Source: Victivallales bacterium
GTDB lineage: Bacteria; Verrucomicrobiota; Lentisphaeria; Oligosphaerales; Oligosphaeraceae
Assembly: GCA_017535315.1 (NCBI GenBank)
Contig: JAFXUD010000012.1
Location: 218,573 to 282,572, forward strand
DNA length: 64,000 bases
Direction of reading: 5' to 3'
Below the pieces are notes generated by a model. That model ran no database searches. It was not told where the DNA came from and worked only from the letters and a program-made list of their open reading frames with translations. Made by a program: the position numbers and the translations under genes. Positions within the stretch are counted from its first letter, which is position 1. The number at the start of each line of letters is the position of its first letter. Of this stretch, positions 14,529 to 23,913 are shown piece after piece.

Positions 14529-17441
14529 TTACCCCCTCGCTTTAGGTGCAGGGCGGAAGACGGCGTACAAGACGGCCACGATGATGAGGATGGCGGCAAT
14601 CTGGCCGATGCCGAAGGAGGCGCCAGCCCAGATAAGGACGCCAAGGCGGAAGCAGACGAGTGCCAGGCAGTAGCCGACCAGCAGTTGGAAGCCGATGGCA
14701 ATGCAGCCCCACTTGCGGCTGCCCATCTCACGCCAGGTGGCCGCGATGGCAACCAGGCAAGGCGGGAAGAAGAGATTGCAGACCATGAAGCTGAACGCAA
14801 TGGCCTTTGCGTACATCACGCGCATGGCAGGATCGGCGAGGGATGCGGGCACCATGTCGGCAAAGAGCGCCTGGATGCCCTTGAGCGTGCCGCCCGCTAC
14901 GTCAGGCGAGAGCAGTGCCAGTGTGGCGGTCGCCTGCTCCTTGGCGATTTCAGCGGAGACGCAGGCTACCGCGCCCTGCCAGTTTCCAAAGCCCAACGGC
15001 TTGAATATCCAGGCGAAGCATTGGCCGATGTCGTGCAGCATGCACTGCTCCAGACCCTCTGCGCTTTCTGGAGCGAGTAGGTTGAAATGCCAGTCGAAGT
15101 GCATCAGCAGCCACAGGACGATACACGCGGAGAAGATGATGGTACCAGCTTTGATGGCATACGCTTTGCCACGCTCCCATGTGTGGATGAGCACACCCTT
15201 GAAGCTGGGCATGTGGTAGGCGGGAAGTTCCATCACGAAGGGGGCGGCTTCGCCCGCAAACACCTTTGTCTTCTTCAGGGCAATGCCGCCAAGAATGACG
15301 ATGGCGATACCAATGAAGTACATGCTCGGCCCGACTAGATTGCTCTCGGGAAAGAAGGCCGCCACAATCATCGCGATGATGGCCACCTTGGCACCGCAGG
15401 GCAGGAAGGTCGCCAGGATGATGGTCATGCGGCGGTCGTTTTCGTTCTCGATGGTACGTGTCGCCATGACAGCGGGAACGCCGCAACCCGTGCCGACCAG
15501 CATCGGGATGAAGGACTTGCCAGAGAGGCCGAAGCGACGGAAGATGCGATCCATGATGAACGCGACGCGCGCCATGTACCCGCAATCCTCCAGGAACGCC
15601 AGGAAGAGAAAGACTATCAAAATCTGCGGCAGGAAGCCGAACACCGTGCCAACGCCTCCAATGATGCCGTCCAGTATCAGGCTCTTGAAGAAATCATTGA
15701 CGCCGCACTTGTCCAGCACCGCTTCCACCAGGCCAGGAATGCCAGGAATCCAGAGGCCGTAGTCGGAGGGATTCGGCTCGTTCTCGGTCGCCTTCTTGTT
15801 TTCAAGGTAGCTGTCGTAGCCGATGATTTCCGTGTGGTCGATTTCACCGCTCTCTTCGTCCTCGAAATAGACAGGAATCTTAAGCAGCTTGGCAAGCTCG
15901 GGATACTCGATCTTGAACTCCTCCTCTTCGCCTTCGGCCTCTGCGTCGGCTTCGTCTTCGGTAGGCTTGACGGCCTTTGCGGCGGCCAGCAGGGCCGCCT
16001 TGTCGGCAGCGTCCTGCGTCAATAGCTTGACATAGAGTGCGGTCTGCTCGTTGGATTCAGCAGCTGCCTTCGCAGTGGCCTTGGTGACAAGCTCCGCAGC
16101 CTCTTTGGCAGCCTCCTCGGCCTCCTTCACAAACTCCTCGTTCTCCTCGACAGCCTTCGTGTAGGCCTCTTCAAACTTTTCGACGCGCAAGGTGGCATCG
16201 TCAAAGTCGCCAGAGACGGATTCCCAGGTCTCGGGCTCGAACTCGACCTCGGTCTCCTTTTCCTCATATTCAGGTTCTTCGGGAAGCTCTTCGCCCTTTG
16301 CCCAGGCTTTCGCGCACTCCAACTGCCAGGCAGCTTTCGCCTCTTCGTTTGCAGCGTCGATTTCGGCGTTCTTCTCGGCTAGAGCCGCCTTGGCGTCGAA
16401 CGCCTTTTCTGCGGCGGCATTACGTGCCTTGACCTCTTTGGAGGTGAAGAGCGCGCTGTCGGCTGTCCAGGCAACGAACCAGCCGTCACCAAACACACCG
16501 TCGTTCGCCCAGTCCGTCAGCCAAGTGCCGACGGTGGAGACGGATATCCAATACATGAACCAGATGATGACCGCGAAGATGGGGAGAGCCAGCACGCGGT
16601 TGGTGACCACGTGGTCAATCTTGTCGGAGAGCGACAGACTGCCAGGTGCCGCCTTCTTCTTGACGGTCTGCCCCACGACCTTCTTGATGTAGGCGTAGCG
16701 CTGGTTGGTGATGATGCTTTCGGAGTCGTCGTCCATCTCCTTCTCGCAGTCCTTGATGTGCTCCTCCAGATGGTCAAGCAGCCCTTTGTCAAGGGTGACT
16801 TCCTTCAGCACCTCTTCGTCACGCTCAAAGAGTTTTACGGCAAACCAGCGGAGGCTGCGCTTGTCAAGCTTCGACTCCAGAGATTCCTCGATGTGCGCGA
16901 TGGCATGCTCGACGGAGCCTGAGAAGACGTGCGGACGTTCGCCGCATTTCCCCAGTTGGGCAACCTCGACGGCCTTTTTCGCCACCTCTGCGCAGCCGTC
17001 TCCGTTCAACGCGCTGATGGGGACGACGGGGCACCCAAGTGCCTCAGACAGCTTCTCCAGCTGGATTACGTCGCCATTCTTTCCGACTAGGTCCATCATG
17101 TTGAGGGCGATGACCGTCGGGATGTTCAGTTCAAGCAACTGTGTGGTCAGGTAGAGGTTGCGTTCGATGTTCGTGGCATCGACGATGTTGATGATGGCGT
17201 CTGGCTTGTCGTTAACGAGATAGCGGCGTGCCACCACCTCTTCCAGCGAGTAGGGTGAAAGCGAGTAGATGCCAGGCAAGTCCTGGATGATGACATCCTT
17301 GTGCCCCTTCAGGCGACCGTCTTTCTTCTCCACAGTCACGCCTGGCCAGTTGCCGACGTACTGGTTGCTGCCCGTCAGCTCGTTGAACAACGTCGTCTTG
17401 CCGCAATTCGGATTTCCTGCCAATGCAATCTTTATTTCCAT
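14529..17441 (-). CDS. feoB: Ferrous iron transporter FeoB with long charged insertion
   Basis: FeoB carries Fe(II) across the inner membrane. The N-terminal G domain shows GNPNCGKTTLFN (G1), GNWPGVTVEKKDG (G2), DLPGIYSLSPYS (G3) and NMMD (G4). The C-terminal membrane part has the Gate motifs, e.g. GCGVPAVMATRTIENENDRRM. At about 970 residues it is some 200 longer than typical FeoB. A segment of about 225 residues (roughly 337-563) after the first membrane helix is rich in Ala/Glu/Lys and probably a coiled coil. GGAGG is too close to the first ATG (17450) but well placed for the ATG at 17441, chosen here. Confidence 0.93.
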   Translation of the reverse strand: MEIKIALAGNPNCGKTTLFNELTGSNQYVGNWPGVTVEKKDGRLKGHKDVIIQDLPGIYSLSPYSLEEVVARRYLVNDKPDAIINIVDATNIERNLYLTTQLLELNIPTVIALNMMDLVGKNGDVIQLEKLSEALGCPVVPISALNGDGCAEVAKKAVEVAQLGKCGERPHVFSGSVEHAIAHIEESLESKLDKRSLRWFAVKLFERDEEVLKEVTLDKGLLDHLEEHIKDCEKEMDDDSESIITNQRYAYIKKVVGQTVKKKAAPGSLSLSDKIDHVVTNRVLALPIFAVIIWFMYWISVSTVGTWLTDWANDGVFGDGWFVAWTADSALFTSKEVKARNAAAEKAFDAKAALAEKNAEIDAANEEAKAAWQLECAKAWAKGEELPEEPEYEEKETEVEFEPETWESVSGDFDDATLRVEKFEEAYTKAVEENEEFVKEAEEAAKEAAELVTKATAKAAAESNEQTALYVKLLTQDAADKAALLAAAKAVKPTEDEADAEAEGEEEEFKIEYPELAKLLKIPVYFEDEESGEIDHTEIIGYDSYLENKKATENEPNPSDYGLWIPGIPGLVEAVLDKCGVNDFFKSLILDGIIGGVGTVFGFLPQILIVFLFLAFLEDCGYMARVAFIMDRIFRRFGLSGKSFIPMLVGTGCGVPAVMATRTIENENDRRMTIILATFLPCGAKVAIIAMIVAAFFPESNLVGPSMYFIGIAIVILGGIALKKTKVFAGEAAPFVMELPAYHMPSFKGVLIHTWERGKAYAIKAGTIIFSACIVLWLLMHFDWHFNLLAPESAEGLEQCMLHDIGQCFAWIFKPLGFGNWQGAVACVSAEIAKEQATATLALLSPDVAGGTLKGIQALFADMVPASLADPAMRVMYAKAIAFSFMVCNLFFPPCLVAIAATWREMGSRKWGCIAIGFQLLVGYCLALVCFRLGVLIWAGASFGIGQIAAILIIVAVLYAVFRPAPKARG

Positions 17442-17469
17442 TGTCGTCATTCCTCCTATTGTAGTTCCG

Positions 17470-17691
17470 TCATGCCTCGACCTCTATGGCCTCCGCCTCA
17501 GCCTTGCGGATGGAAAGCTCGTATCCGCGCACCGTCAGCTCAATCGGGTCGCCCAGCGGGGCGACCTTGCGGACCGTAATCTCGACATCCTTCGTAATCC
17601 CCATGTCCATAATCCTGCGTTTGAGCTTCCCCTCGCACTGCAACTTGACAACCTTGACCGTCTGGCCAATCAATGCATCTTTCAGCGTCAT
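17470..17691 (-). CDS. feoA: FeoA-family SH3-like protein (second copy)
   Basis: A 73-residue FeoA domain starting at MTLKDALIGQTVKVV, with the core RRIMDMGITKDVEITV and GDPIELTVRGYELSIRK. FeoA is a small cytoplasmic SH3-fold partner of FeoB. AAGGAG sits 7 bases before this ATG, and the longer open frame has no start signal. It lies 28 bases upstream of feoB in the same direction. Confidence 0.9.
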   Translation of the reverse strand: MTLKDALIGQTVKVVKLQCEGKLKRRIMDMGITKDVEITVRKVAPLGDPIELTVRGYELSIRKAEAEAIEVEA

Positions 17692-17734
17692 ACGACAACT
17701 CCTTGTTACTGTTTTTGTTATGTAAATACTAAAA

Positions 17735-17947
17735 CTAGACCAATATCCTGTTTGCCATGTCCATCCCAAGAGCTATCCGCGATTCCTTCACCTTGACAAT
17801 CAGATTCCCGTGGCTCGCGCTCATGATGGTGACTTCCTCGTCCACGACAAAACCCAGTTCCGCAAGACGCTGGCGAACCTTCTCGTCGCCAGTGATCTTA
17901 CGGATGACGACCGTCTCGCCAACTCCCGCAAACGCAATCGGCAACAT
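17735..17947 (-). CDS. feoA: FeoA-family SH3-like protein (first copy)
   Basis: A 70-residue FeoA domain: GVGETVVIRKITG, RQRLAELGFVVDEEVTIMS, NLIVKVKESRIALGMDMANRILV. It is the first gene of the feo operon, with AGGAGT before the ATG. The two FeoA proteins are diverged rather than a recent duplication; two-FeoA operons are known in several anaerobe groups. Confidence 0.9.
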   Translation of the reverse strand: MLPIAFAGVGETVVIRKITGDEKVRQRLAELGFVVDEEVTIMSASHGNLIVKVKESRIALGMDMANRILV

Positions 17948-18032
17948 TCTCTGCTACTCCTAAATTTGTTCAGACTAATAAAGCTTTCTAAGGATAAGGA
18001 GAAACACGTTCTCTAATTTTGCTTTCGTGCTT

Positions 18033-18060
18033 AATATAACGCTCAATTTAACTCTTTCCA
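18033..18060 (-). promoter_or_regulatory. Promoter of the feo operon
   Basis: Minus strand TGGAAA (18060-18055), 16-base spacer, TATATT (18038-18033), about 85 bases upstream of the first feoA. No confident Fur or DtxR box was recognised nearby. Confidence 0.4.
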
Positions 18061-18178
18061 GTTGATTTTATTAAAAAAGTTAGTCTTGACTTATATTTGA
18101 AAGGATTCACTGATTGATAATATCCCGCTAGTGTATTTACAGCGTTTTCGGCGAAAAGAGAGTAGTGGAGTGGCTGTT

Positions 18179-18310
18179 CCGTGGTTTTCAATCGTGCAAG
18201 AGGTAATTGTTCCAACCACGGCTGAACTCTTGTTATGTATATAATAAATAAGGTATGCCGAAATGGTTTAATCCCCAACCATACGCTAAACAACCATCTT
18301 GGGGAACAAA
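18179..18310. other. Intergenic inverted repeats downstream of the lipoprotein gene
   Basis: The gap between feoA and the lipoprotein gene contains CCGTGGTT/AACCACGG near 18179-18222 and a TCCCCAA/TTGGGGA pair near 18270-18306. Either could help end leftward transcription from the lipoprotein gene. No credible gene is present between 17948 and 18332. Confidence 0.35.
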
Positions 18311-18332
18311 GCGATAAAGAAAAACCAACGGG

Positions 18333-19949
18333 CTATGGCATTTGCCCCGAGGTCTTCCTGATTGTTTGCGGGCTGCGTTCAAAGACATAAATGTCTGAAT
18401 AGGGTTGTTGATGTCGTGGAAGGTCTTCATATTTATACTCAAACATACGCTCCACGATTTGATGGTCGTTGAACAAGGCTTCTCGCTCCTTTTCAGTTCC
18501 GCCCAGCGAGGAAGACTGATAATAGATGTCACAATAATCCCAGCCAAGACGTGTCATCTTTTCGTAATAAAAAAACTTGTCGTCGTTTTTAGGAAAGGCA
18601 AACTGTTCCTTCCAAAAAAGATACCGTTCTTGGTGGTCCATTTTCTTGCGTTCACGTACTTCTTCAGGGGACGGTATGTGGAAAACCATCCTGTAAACCA
18701 GAGGAACGGGAACTGGAACCATGGGTGCAGACTCATCTATCGTGCCGTCTTCATTTCTTCGCGGCATTTCTATATGTTGCTCGAATGAAAGCTTTCCCGA
18801 TGCAGGGTCCTTTATGCCTGCCTCAAGAACAAGATCATTGTCGGAGAAGCCAACGAGGCCACCATTGCGCAATCGGTAACAATCTGCCTTTGGGGAATGC
18901 TGAAGAAGCTCCACTATCCACATCAAACGCTGGGGAATATGGACGTTTTCCATGTCCAGATGCGACAATTCTGGATGTTCCTTCACAAGTTCCCTATAGC
19001 GCAAGGCACCGTGGTCATGCAGGACATCTAGCAAGCTCAGCTTCAAATCATGAGGAATCTCAACGTTCTTTTCCATGAAATCAAGCATGGTGCCGTTCAT
19101 GTCCCCATTCACGAAAGCCCCGTGATTATGGTAATAATAGATGTGCCTGACTTGCGGGATGTCAGGCGAAAAACCCTGCGAAAAAAGATAGTCCATCATG
19201 GGCGGCAGGAACTTTATTGCCTTCTTCTCCGCCTCAAAGGACTCTTTTGGGCGACAATTCCGACCTCTTTCCCTTGAAATAAAACGGCAGTTTGTGTGAA
19301 GCCATTCGGACGGGATGTTCCGCCCCTTTTCGTCGTTTAGAAAAAACTCCTTTTTGTGTGCCACAACGGTACGCAGAAGATTCTCCCGCTCCTTTATATC
19401 CTCCAGAGACAGGTTGCTTTGCATTTTTCGATTCAACTTATACGTATCTGGATATGCGGCCTGCTCGCAGACATACGAAATCACTTCAGGAGTCATGTTA
19501 AGGTCGTATTCCATAAGAACCGCCAACGCCTCAAGGCTGTCGTATTTGCGCGCCGTGGCCTCGGGAGTCAAATCTGAATGGTAGGGCCCGCCGCCTCCAT
19601 CATTGGGGGATGCTCCATTCTCCAGCATCCTGCGCAGCTTGTCGGTCTGGTTGAATCGAACGCAGTAATTCACGTTGGGATTCATGGCGCATGAGAGATT
19701 GACATATACGTCATACGGCAGCCAGAAAATATCTCCGACGAACTCTATGGGCACACGTGCGAACCAAACCGCTATCCCTAATGGATTTAGTATTGGTAAA
19801 ATGGGATTTACATACAGATGCGCATCTCGCCTATGCTCCCGCAGACCAAAGAAATACCTTTCCTTGGGAGGCGTGTCGCTCTTGATTGCCGACAATCTTA
19901 CGCATCCGCATAAAAAGAGAGATAAAACCAATATAATAATCCTTTTCAT
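18333..19949 (-). CDS. YceK-like lipoprotein with ankyrin-like repeats
   Basis: A 538-residue lipoprotein with a lipobox in SLFLCGCVRLS. The first 100 residues resemble YceK/YidQ-type lipoproteins (VNPILPILNPLGIAVWF, VPIEFVGDIFWLPYDVYVNL). They are followed by ankyrin-like segments (DKLRRMLENGASPN, SLEALAVLMEYDLNMTP). The C-terminal half is unfamiliar and rich in charged residues. The role is unknown, perhaps an envelope scaffold. It is translationally coupled (ATGA overlap) to the GH16 gene upstream. Confidence 0.65.
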   Translation of the reverse strand: MKRIIILVLSLFLCGCVRLSAIKSDTPPKERYFFGLREHRRDAHLYVNPILPILNPLGIAVWFARVPIEFVGDIFWLPYDVYVNLSCAMNPNVNYCVRFNQTDKLRRMLENGASPNDGGGGPYHSDLTPEATARKYDSLEALAVLMEYDLNMTPEVISYVCEQAAYPDTYKLNRKMQSNLSLEDIKERENLLRTVVAHKKEFFLNDEKGRNIPSEWLHTNCRFISRERGRNCRPKESFEAEKKAIKFLPPMMDYLFSQGFSPDIPQVRHIYYYHNHGAFVNGDMNGTMLDFMEKNVEIPHDLKLSLLDVLHDHGALRYRELVKEHPELSHLDMENVHIPQRLMWIVELLQHSPKADCYRLRNGGLVGFSDNDLVLEAGIKDPASGKLSFEQHIEMPRRNEDGTIDESAPMVPVPVPLVYRMVFHIPSPEEVRERKKMDHQERYLFWKEQFAFPKNDDKFFYYEKMTRLGWDYCDIYYQSSSLGGTEKEREALFNDHQIVERMFEYKYEDLPRHQQPYSDIYVFERSPQTIRKTSGQMP

Positions 19950-22312
19950 TCCCGTTCCTTTTCAACACGTTTGAACTCAATGTAGTCCATGTTGATGCCG
20001 CTGGAAAGGGCGTCAAGCGTCAGGATATGGCGTCCCTTGGGCAGTATGGTTCTTATTTCAAGGAAGGAATCCACCTCGAAACCGTCGTTGTCGTGACTCT
20101 TGACTTTGAACAAAGCGTCCCAATCATATCTTGAGCGTTTGATTAGATTTCCATCAAGCCGAAGCCTGACTCCCCTTGAATGCTTCATCGGCGTGCCATA
20201 GTGCAGGACGGCAGAATATTCGCCTTCCTCTGCAATGTCAACGGTGTAGTTGATCCATTCGCCCGCAATCACATCGCCGAGGACATCGCCCAATATGTCA
20301 ACGTCCTCGTCAAGCCTAGTCTCCGAGCTACTTTGGAATGAATTGCCAGGCGATGAGTCATAGTAGGCGACGTTCTGGCCGCCCTCGTCGTAATTGGCCA
20401 GTTCAATACGGCCTGGAATCTTCTGCGGCACGCCTTTGTATGGCCTGCTTTTGACGCTTGGCAAAATATAAAACTTCATCACATCAGAGTGCGAGACGAC
20501 TCCCGCCTCATCCTGTGCAAACAGGCATAGTGCATGCTGCGACGGTCCGAATCCAGGTGCCTTTCCCTCGCGTCCCTTTCGGACATATTCCGTGGTGTCG
20601 AAATACTCCTTCGAGAACAGCACATCGAAATCGTAGGGCGGTGCGCTCTTGTAGTCGAGCAGGAAGCCACTGTCGAAAAGATAGACGTTCTTTATAGGAG
20701 TCTTGGTCTGCGCATTGGGGCGAACATCGGCGGTGACTCTCAAAACACTGCCCTCTATAGGCTCAAAATATGGATAGTCTTTGAAACGTACAAACGGGCC
20801 TGTTTTATTATATTTTGAATCGTACTTAGGATACTCATAGATTTTTACGAAATCGCAGAAGAAGCTTTCGGGGAATATGCCGTTCTTCGGGTCGCCTCCC
20901 TCTTTTCCGCAGCGTCCGCTGAGAATCGCCCTCATGGGAGTGAATCCCGCGAAGTGGTTGAACGCGTCGAAAGTGACGGAGGAATAGGGACTGTGGTTCG
21001 CGGAGCTCTTGATGAGCTTGCCGTCAAGATAATAGCTGATTTCAAATGGCGTCCACTTGCAGCCGATTGTGTAGAACCTCTCCAGGTCGCCTGGAAGCGT
21101 GGAGTTGTAGTTCCAGCTCTTTGGGCAATTGCCCACGAATACATGGAGATTGTGGTCAAGCGTGCGGCGCGGCTCGTCGCCAGGCTTCTCGGAACGAAGT
21201 AAATAGTCTTCATAGATGTCGATTTCGAAGCTGTCTATGAATGGGTTCGTGCAGGCGTAGTCGCTGAGCCAGAAGGCTGACCACCAGCCGTGCTCCTTGC
21301 GGAACTTCACCCTCGCCTCATAGTATCCATATCCGAATGTCTTCATGGTGTGGATGCTGGCGGAGGTGACCTTCGAGTGGTCTGACGCCCAGTCGCAGGC
21401 TATTTCGCAGAGGCCATCGTGGATTTTCAGCCGTTCTGGCACGCTACCGTAGGCATGCTCCCATTTTTTCATATTAAGGGAAACTCCGTTGAAATCATCC
21501 TCGAAGACCTTTCTCCACCCTGCCTTCACAGGGTCGAACTCTGGCTCTGGGTTGACCATGAACGGCACTTTGCTGAATATTGTGTCCTCGCAGGTCCGAC
21601 CGATGATGAGATTATCGACGACGACCTCCGCATTGGCACCTCCTGCTTTTTTGTCCGCCACGGCGTCCCTGAACTCCAATGAAGCCCTCATCGACTTGCA
21701 ATTTGCGAAAAATGGTGCATCGCCGAGGAATAGTTCTTCTCTGTTCTGCGAGAGGCTGTTCACTTGAATCACATATTCTCCTTTGGTGTTCCCACCGACG
21801 ATGAAATCAGCTGGAAGCATGCTGTACTGTAGAGCATGAATTCCGACGATTCGACCTCCGTCCTTCACCACCAGCTTTAGAGATTCGCTGGTCGCCTTGT
21901 GCTCCATTACGACTGAAAAGCGCTGTTCTTCTGCCCCAACCCAGACGAAGGTAAGCTCGGAATCCACGCGACTCTTGCGTCCGAAACTCTGTATTCTAAG
22001 TCCAAGCACCCTGTAGTCGTCATTGACGGTGCTCCACGCCGATGGTGCATCTGGCACGATGTCAAGCTTGCGTCCTGTACGGAAAAGCGCCTGCCCTGTC
22101 AGCGACAGACTACCTGGTGTCGAAGGTCCTTGGATAAGCGTCGGATTCCCGCTGCACGCGGCCATTTTGCCGTTGAAGGACTCTATCCACTCTATCTTCG
22201 ACAGCTTTATCCTTGACTTGATGCTTGCTTGTTTGGAAGAATCTTCCAACGGAAGCTCGCTACAATACGCTACCAGGGAGAATAGAATCAACAATGTCAC
22301 AAACTCTTTCAT
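19946..22312 (-). CDS. Secreted GH16 endo-glycanase with C-terminal CBM6-like domain
   Basis: A 788-residue secreted enzyme. The signal peptide may be lipoprotein-like (SLVAYCSELP, with Cys near 17). Residues about 40-240 form an accessory beta-sandwich. The GH16 domain spans about 270-510, with GWWSAFWLSDY followed by the catalytic EIDIYE (ExDxxE) near 365. Residues about 637-785 resemble a CBM6/CBM35 carbohydrate-binding module (IAGEWINYTVDIAEEGEYS, ILPKGRHILTLDALSSGINM). GH16 enzymes cut beta-1,3/1,4-glucans, agar, porphyran or carrageenan; the substrate cannot be chosen here. It is the first gene of a two-gene operon. Confidence 0.85.
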   Translation of the reverse strand: MKEFVTLLILFSLVAYCSELPLEDSSKQASIKSRIKLSKIEWIESFNGKMAACSGNPTLIQGPSTPGSLSLTGQALFRTGRKLDIVPDAPSAWSTVNDDYRVLGLRIQSFGRKSRVDSELTFVWVGAEEQRFSVVMEHKATSESLKLVVKDGGRIVGIHALQYSMLPADFIVGGNTKGEYVIQVNSLSQNREELFLGDAPFFANCKSMRASLEFRDAVADKKAGGANAEVVVDNLIIGRTCEDTIFSKVPFMVNPEPEFDPVKAGWRKVFEDDFNGVSLNMKKWEHAYGSVPERLKIHDGLCEIACDWASDHSKVTSASIHTMKTFGYGYYEARVKFRKEHGWWSAFWLSDYACTNPFIDSFEIDIYEDYLLRSEKPGDEPRRTLDHNLHVFVGNCPKSWNYNSTLPGDLERFYTIGCKWTPFEISYYLDGKLIKSSANHSPYSSVTFDAFNHFAGFTPMRAILSGRCGKEGGDPKNGIFPESFFCDFVKIYEYPKYDSKYNKTGPFVRFKDYPYFEPIEGSVLRVTADVRPNAQTKTPIKNVYLFDSGFLLDYKSAPPYDFDVLFSKEYFDTTEYVRKGREGKAPGFGPSQHALCLFAQDEAGVVSHSDVMKFYILPSVKSRPYKGVPQKIPGRIELANYDEGGQNVAYYDSSPGNSFQSSSETRLDEDVDILGDVLGDVIAGEWINYTVDIAEEGEYSAVLHYGTPMKHSRGVRLRLDGNLIKRSRYDWDALFKVKSHDNDGFEVDSFLEIRTILPKGRHILTLDALSSGINMDYIEFKRVEKERE

Positions 22313-22391
22313 GTCAACTCATATTCCGTTGTGCAAGATGTTTCCTTGTGAGTGTTTTCACGCTTGATGACCAAGTGCTTGTCGCTTATCT

Positions 22392-22419
22392 AATCTACCC
22401 AGTTTATAGCATATTTCAA
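22392..22419 (-). promoter_or_regulatory. Promoter of the GH16 operon
   Basis: Minus strand TTGAAA (22419-22414), 16-base spacer, TAGATT (22397-22392), about 80 bases upstream of the GH16 start. Confidence 0.5.
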
Positions 22420-22510
22420 CCGCATGGCACAGAATTAACGAGGTGAACGGGAGTTTTGTCTTGGGAGGTAATTACAAAACTGGTGCTAGTTTCATCACCA
22501 CCGTCAAGGA

Positions 22511-23437
22511 TTATGAGCATTGTTCCCTGCACGTATAGCCTGCTGATTCGAACTCAAGTGTGCAATGGGCGATGTCGTGATGACGCAGCAGTGCCTTCAA
22601 TGCTTCTCTTGTCTTCTCGAAACCTGACAGTTCATGAAGCTTAATGTGGGCTGTCAGGCTGTTTTCCGTGGTGCTAAGCGCCCATACGTGGAGATGGTGG
22701 ACATCCTGCACGTTTTCGACCTCAAGCATTTCCTCTTGCAAATGGCATAGGTCAATCCCCCTCGGGACACCGTCAAGCGTGAGGACGAGGCTTTCTTTGA
22801 AAAGCGACCAGGATGAAAATAGGATGACGCACGCAATCGCAAGGCCGACAACGGGGTCAAGCCAGGTCTGATGTGTTAGCATGATTAGGCCGCCCGAAAC
22901 AACGACACCGACGGAAACCAGGGTGTCGGCTAGCATGTGCAGATAGGCCCCCTTGAGATTCAGGTCGTCTTCTTTTTCGGCGGACAGCAGTGTTGTCGTC
23001 AATCCATTCACGATGATGCCAATACCCGCCGTGGCCATGATTGCACCACCAGAAGCCGCTGAACCGTGCATGAACTTCATGATGCATTCATAGACGATGA
23101 GCGCGACCGCCCCCAGCAGAATCATCGAGTTGATGAAGGCGGCAAGAACCGTCGCCTTTCTGAAACCATACGTGAAGGTCGAGTCTGCGTGTTTCTTTGT
23201 GAGCAGGAATGCGGTTAGGGAAATCACCAGGCTTCCCACGTCGCCCAAGTTATGGCTGGCGTCCGCTATCAGCCCGACTGAGTCCCAGCGGTAGCCGAGA
23301 TAGTACTCCGCGGCAACATAGATGAGGTTGACGGCTATCGCCAGAATGAATCGTTTGCCAGTTGTCGGATTGAACGTATGATGATGTTTATGCGCGTGTG
23401 AATGGTCGTGCTCATGCTCGTGGAAATGTAATTCCAT
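22511..23437 (-). CDS. Cation diffusion facilitator (Zn/Cd exporter)
   Basis: A 308-residue CDF transporter that exports divalent metal in exchange for protons. A His-rich N-terminal tail (HFHEHEHDHSHAHKHHH) precedes six membrane helices. The metal site motifs are LIADASHNLGD in helix II and HMLADTLVS in helix V, the His/Asp combination typical of zinc exporters such as ZitB/CzcD. A cytoplasmic C-terminal domain follows (HHLHVWALST, HCTLEFE). It lies 83 bases downstream of the ArsR/SmtB gene and has its own copy of the same operator, so both should be induced by zinc or cadmium. Confidence 0.92.
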   Translation of the reverse strand: MELHFHEHEHDHSHAHKHHHTFNPTTGKRFILAIAVNLIYVAAEYYLGYRWDSVGLIADASHNLGDVGSLVISLTAFLLTKKHADSTFTYGFRKATVLAAFINSMILLGAVALIVYECIMKFMHGSAASGGAIMATAGIGIIVNGLTTTLLSAEKEDDLNLKGAYLHMLADTLVSVGVVVSGGLIMLTHQTWLDPVVGLAIACVILFSSWSLFKESLVLTLDGVPRGIDLCHLQEEMLEVENVQDVHHLHVWALSTTENSLTAHIKLHELSGFEKTREALKALLRHHDIAHCTLEFESAGYTCREQCS

Positions 23438-23461
23438 CGTGAATCTCCAATGTTATAATTA

Positions 23462-23479
23462 TATAAGCATTTGTTTATC
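23462..23479. promoter_or_regulatory. ArsR/SmtB operator upstream of the CDF gene
   Basis: TATAAGCA-TT-TGTTTATC, an 8-2-8 inverted repeat with one mismatched pair in the core and one at the edge, centred 33 bases before the CDF start. It matches the site before the regulator gene (23914-23931) at 15 of 16 arm positions. Confidence 0.7.
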
Positions 23480-23520
23480 TATTGAGGTCAAAACAGCCCC
23501 TGGGGGGCAAGGTTCATTAA

Positions 23521-23892
23521 TTATTCGCTGTCCGAATTCGTGTGCGTCTCGCTCAAATGCGACCTGCAGATGTCAAACAGCAGTTGCACATGGTAGTCAT
23601 CCAGGGAGTAGAAGACGGATTTTCCCGTGCGGGTTGCCTTGACCAGGCGAATCTGGCGCAGATGCTTGAGGTGGTGAGAGACAGCGGGCTGCGTCATGTT
23701 CATGACTTTGGTAAGGTCGCAGACGCACAGTTCGGATAGCAGCAGCGCATTGATGATCTTCAGGCGCGTCGGGTCGGCAAAGCATTGGAATATCTCCGCC
23801 ATGCGGGCCAGCGTTAGGTCATCCGCAAGCCCATGCTGTGCTTTTTCGATGTTCTTTTTGTGTACAACGGTGCATTCTGGTTGTTCTTGCAT
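23521..23892 (-). CDS. ArsR/SmtB-family zinc-responsive repressor
   Basis: A 123-residue winged-helix repressor. ELCVCDL (Cys56, Cys58) with N-terminal Cys7 and His11 corresponds to the alpha3N site of CadC/SmtB-type sensors. The C-terminal helix has D99-x-H101-x10-H112-x2-E115, the alpha5 zinc site of SmtB. The recognition helix reads TQPAVSHHLKHL. Both metal sites appear intact, so sensing of Zn, with possible Cd/Pb response, is likely. It represses its own promoter and the CDF gene downstream through two near-identical operators. Confidence 0.9.
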   Translation of the reverse strand: MQEQPECTVVHKKNIEKAQHGLADDLTLARMAEIFQCFADPTRLKIINALLLSELCVCDLTKVMNMTQPAVSHHLKHLRQIRLVKATRTGKSVFYSLDDYHVQLLFDICRSHLSETHTNSDSE

Positions 23893-23913
23893 GGCAAATC
23901 TCCTTGATTATTA

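Noticed and set aside
22313..22510. tRNA or riboswitch in the gap between the CDF and GH16 genes
   Set aside because: No cloverleaf with a TTCGA loop or known riboswitch core could be found; only a promoter and an AGTTTTGT/ACAAAACT pair are visible.
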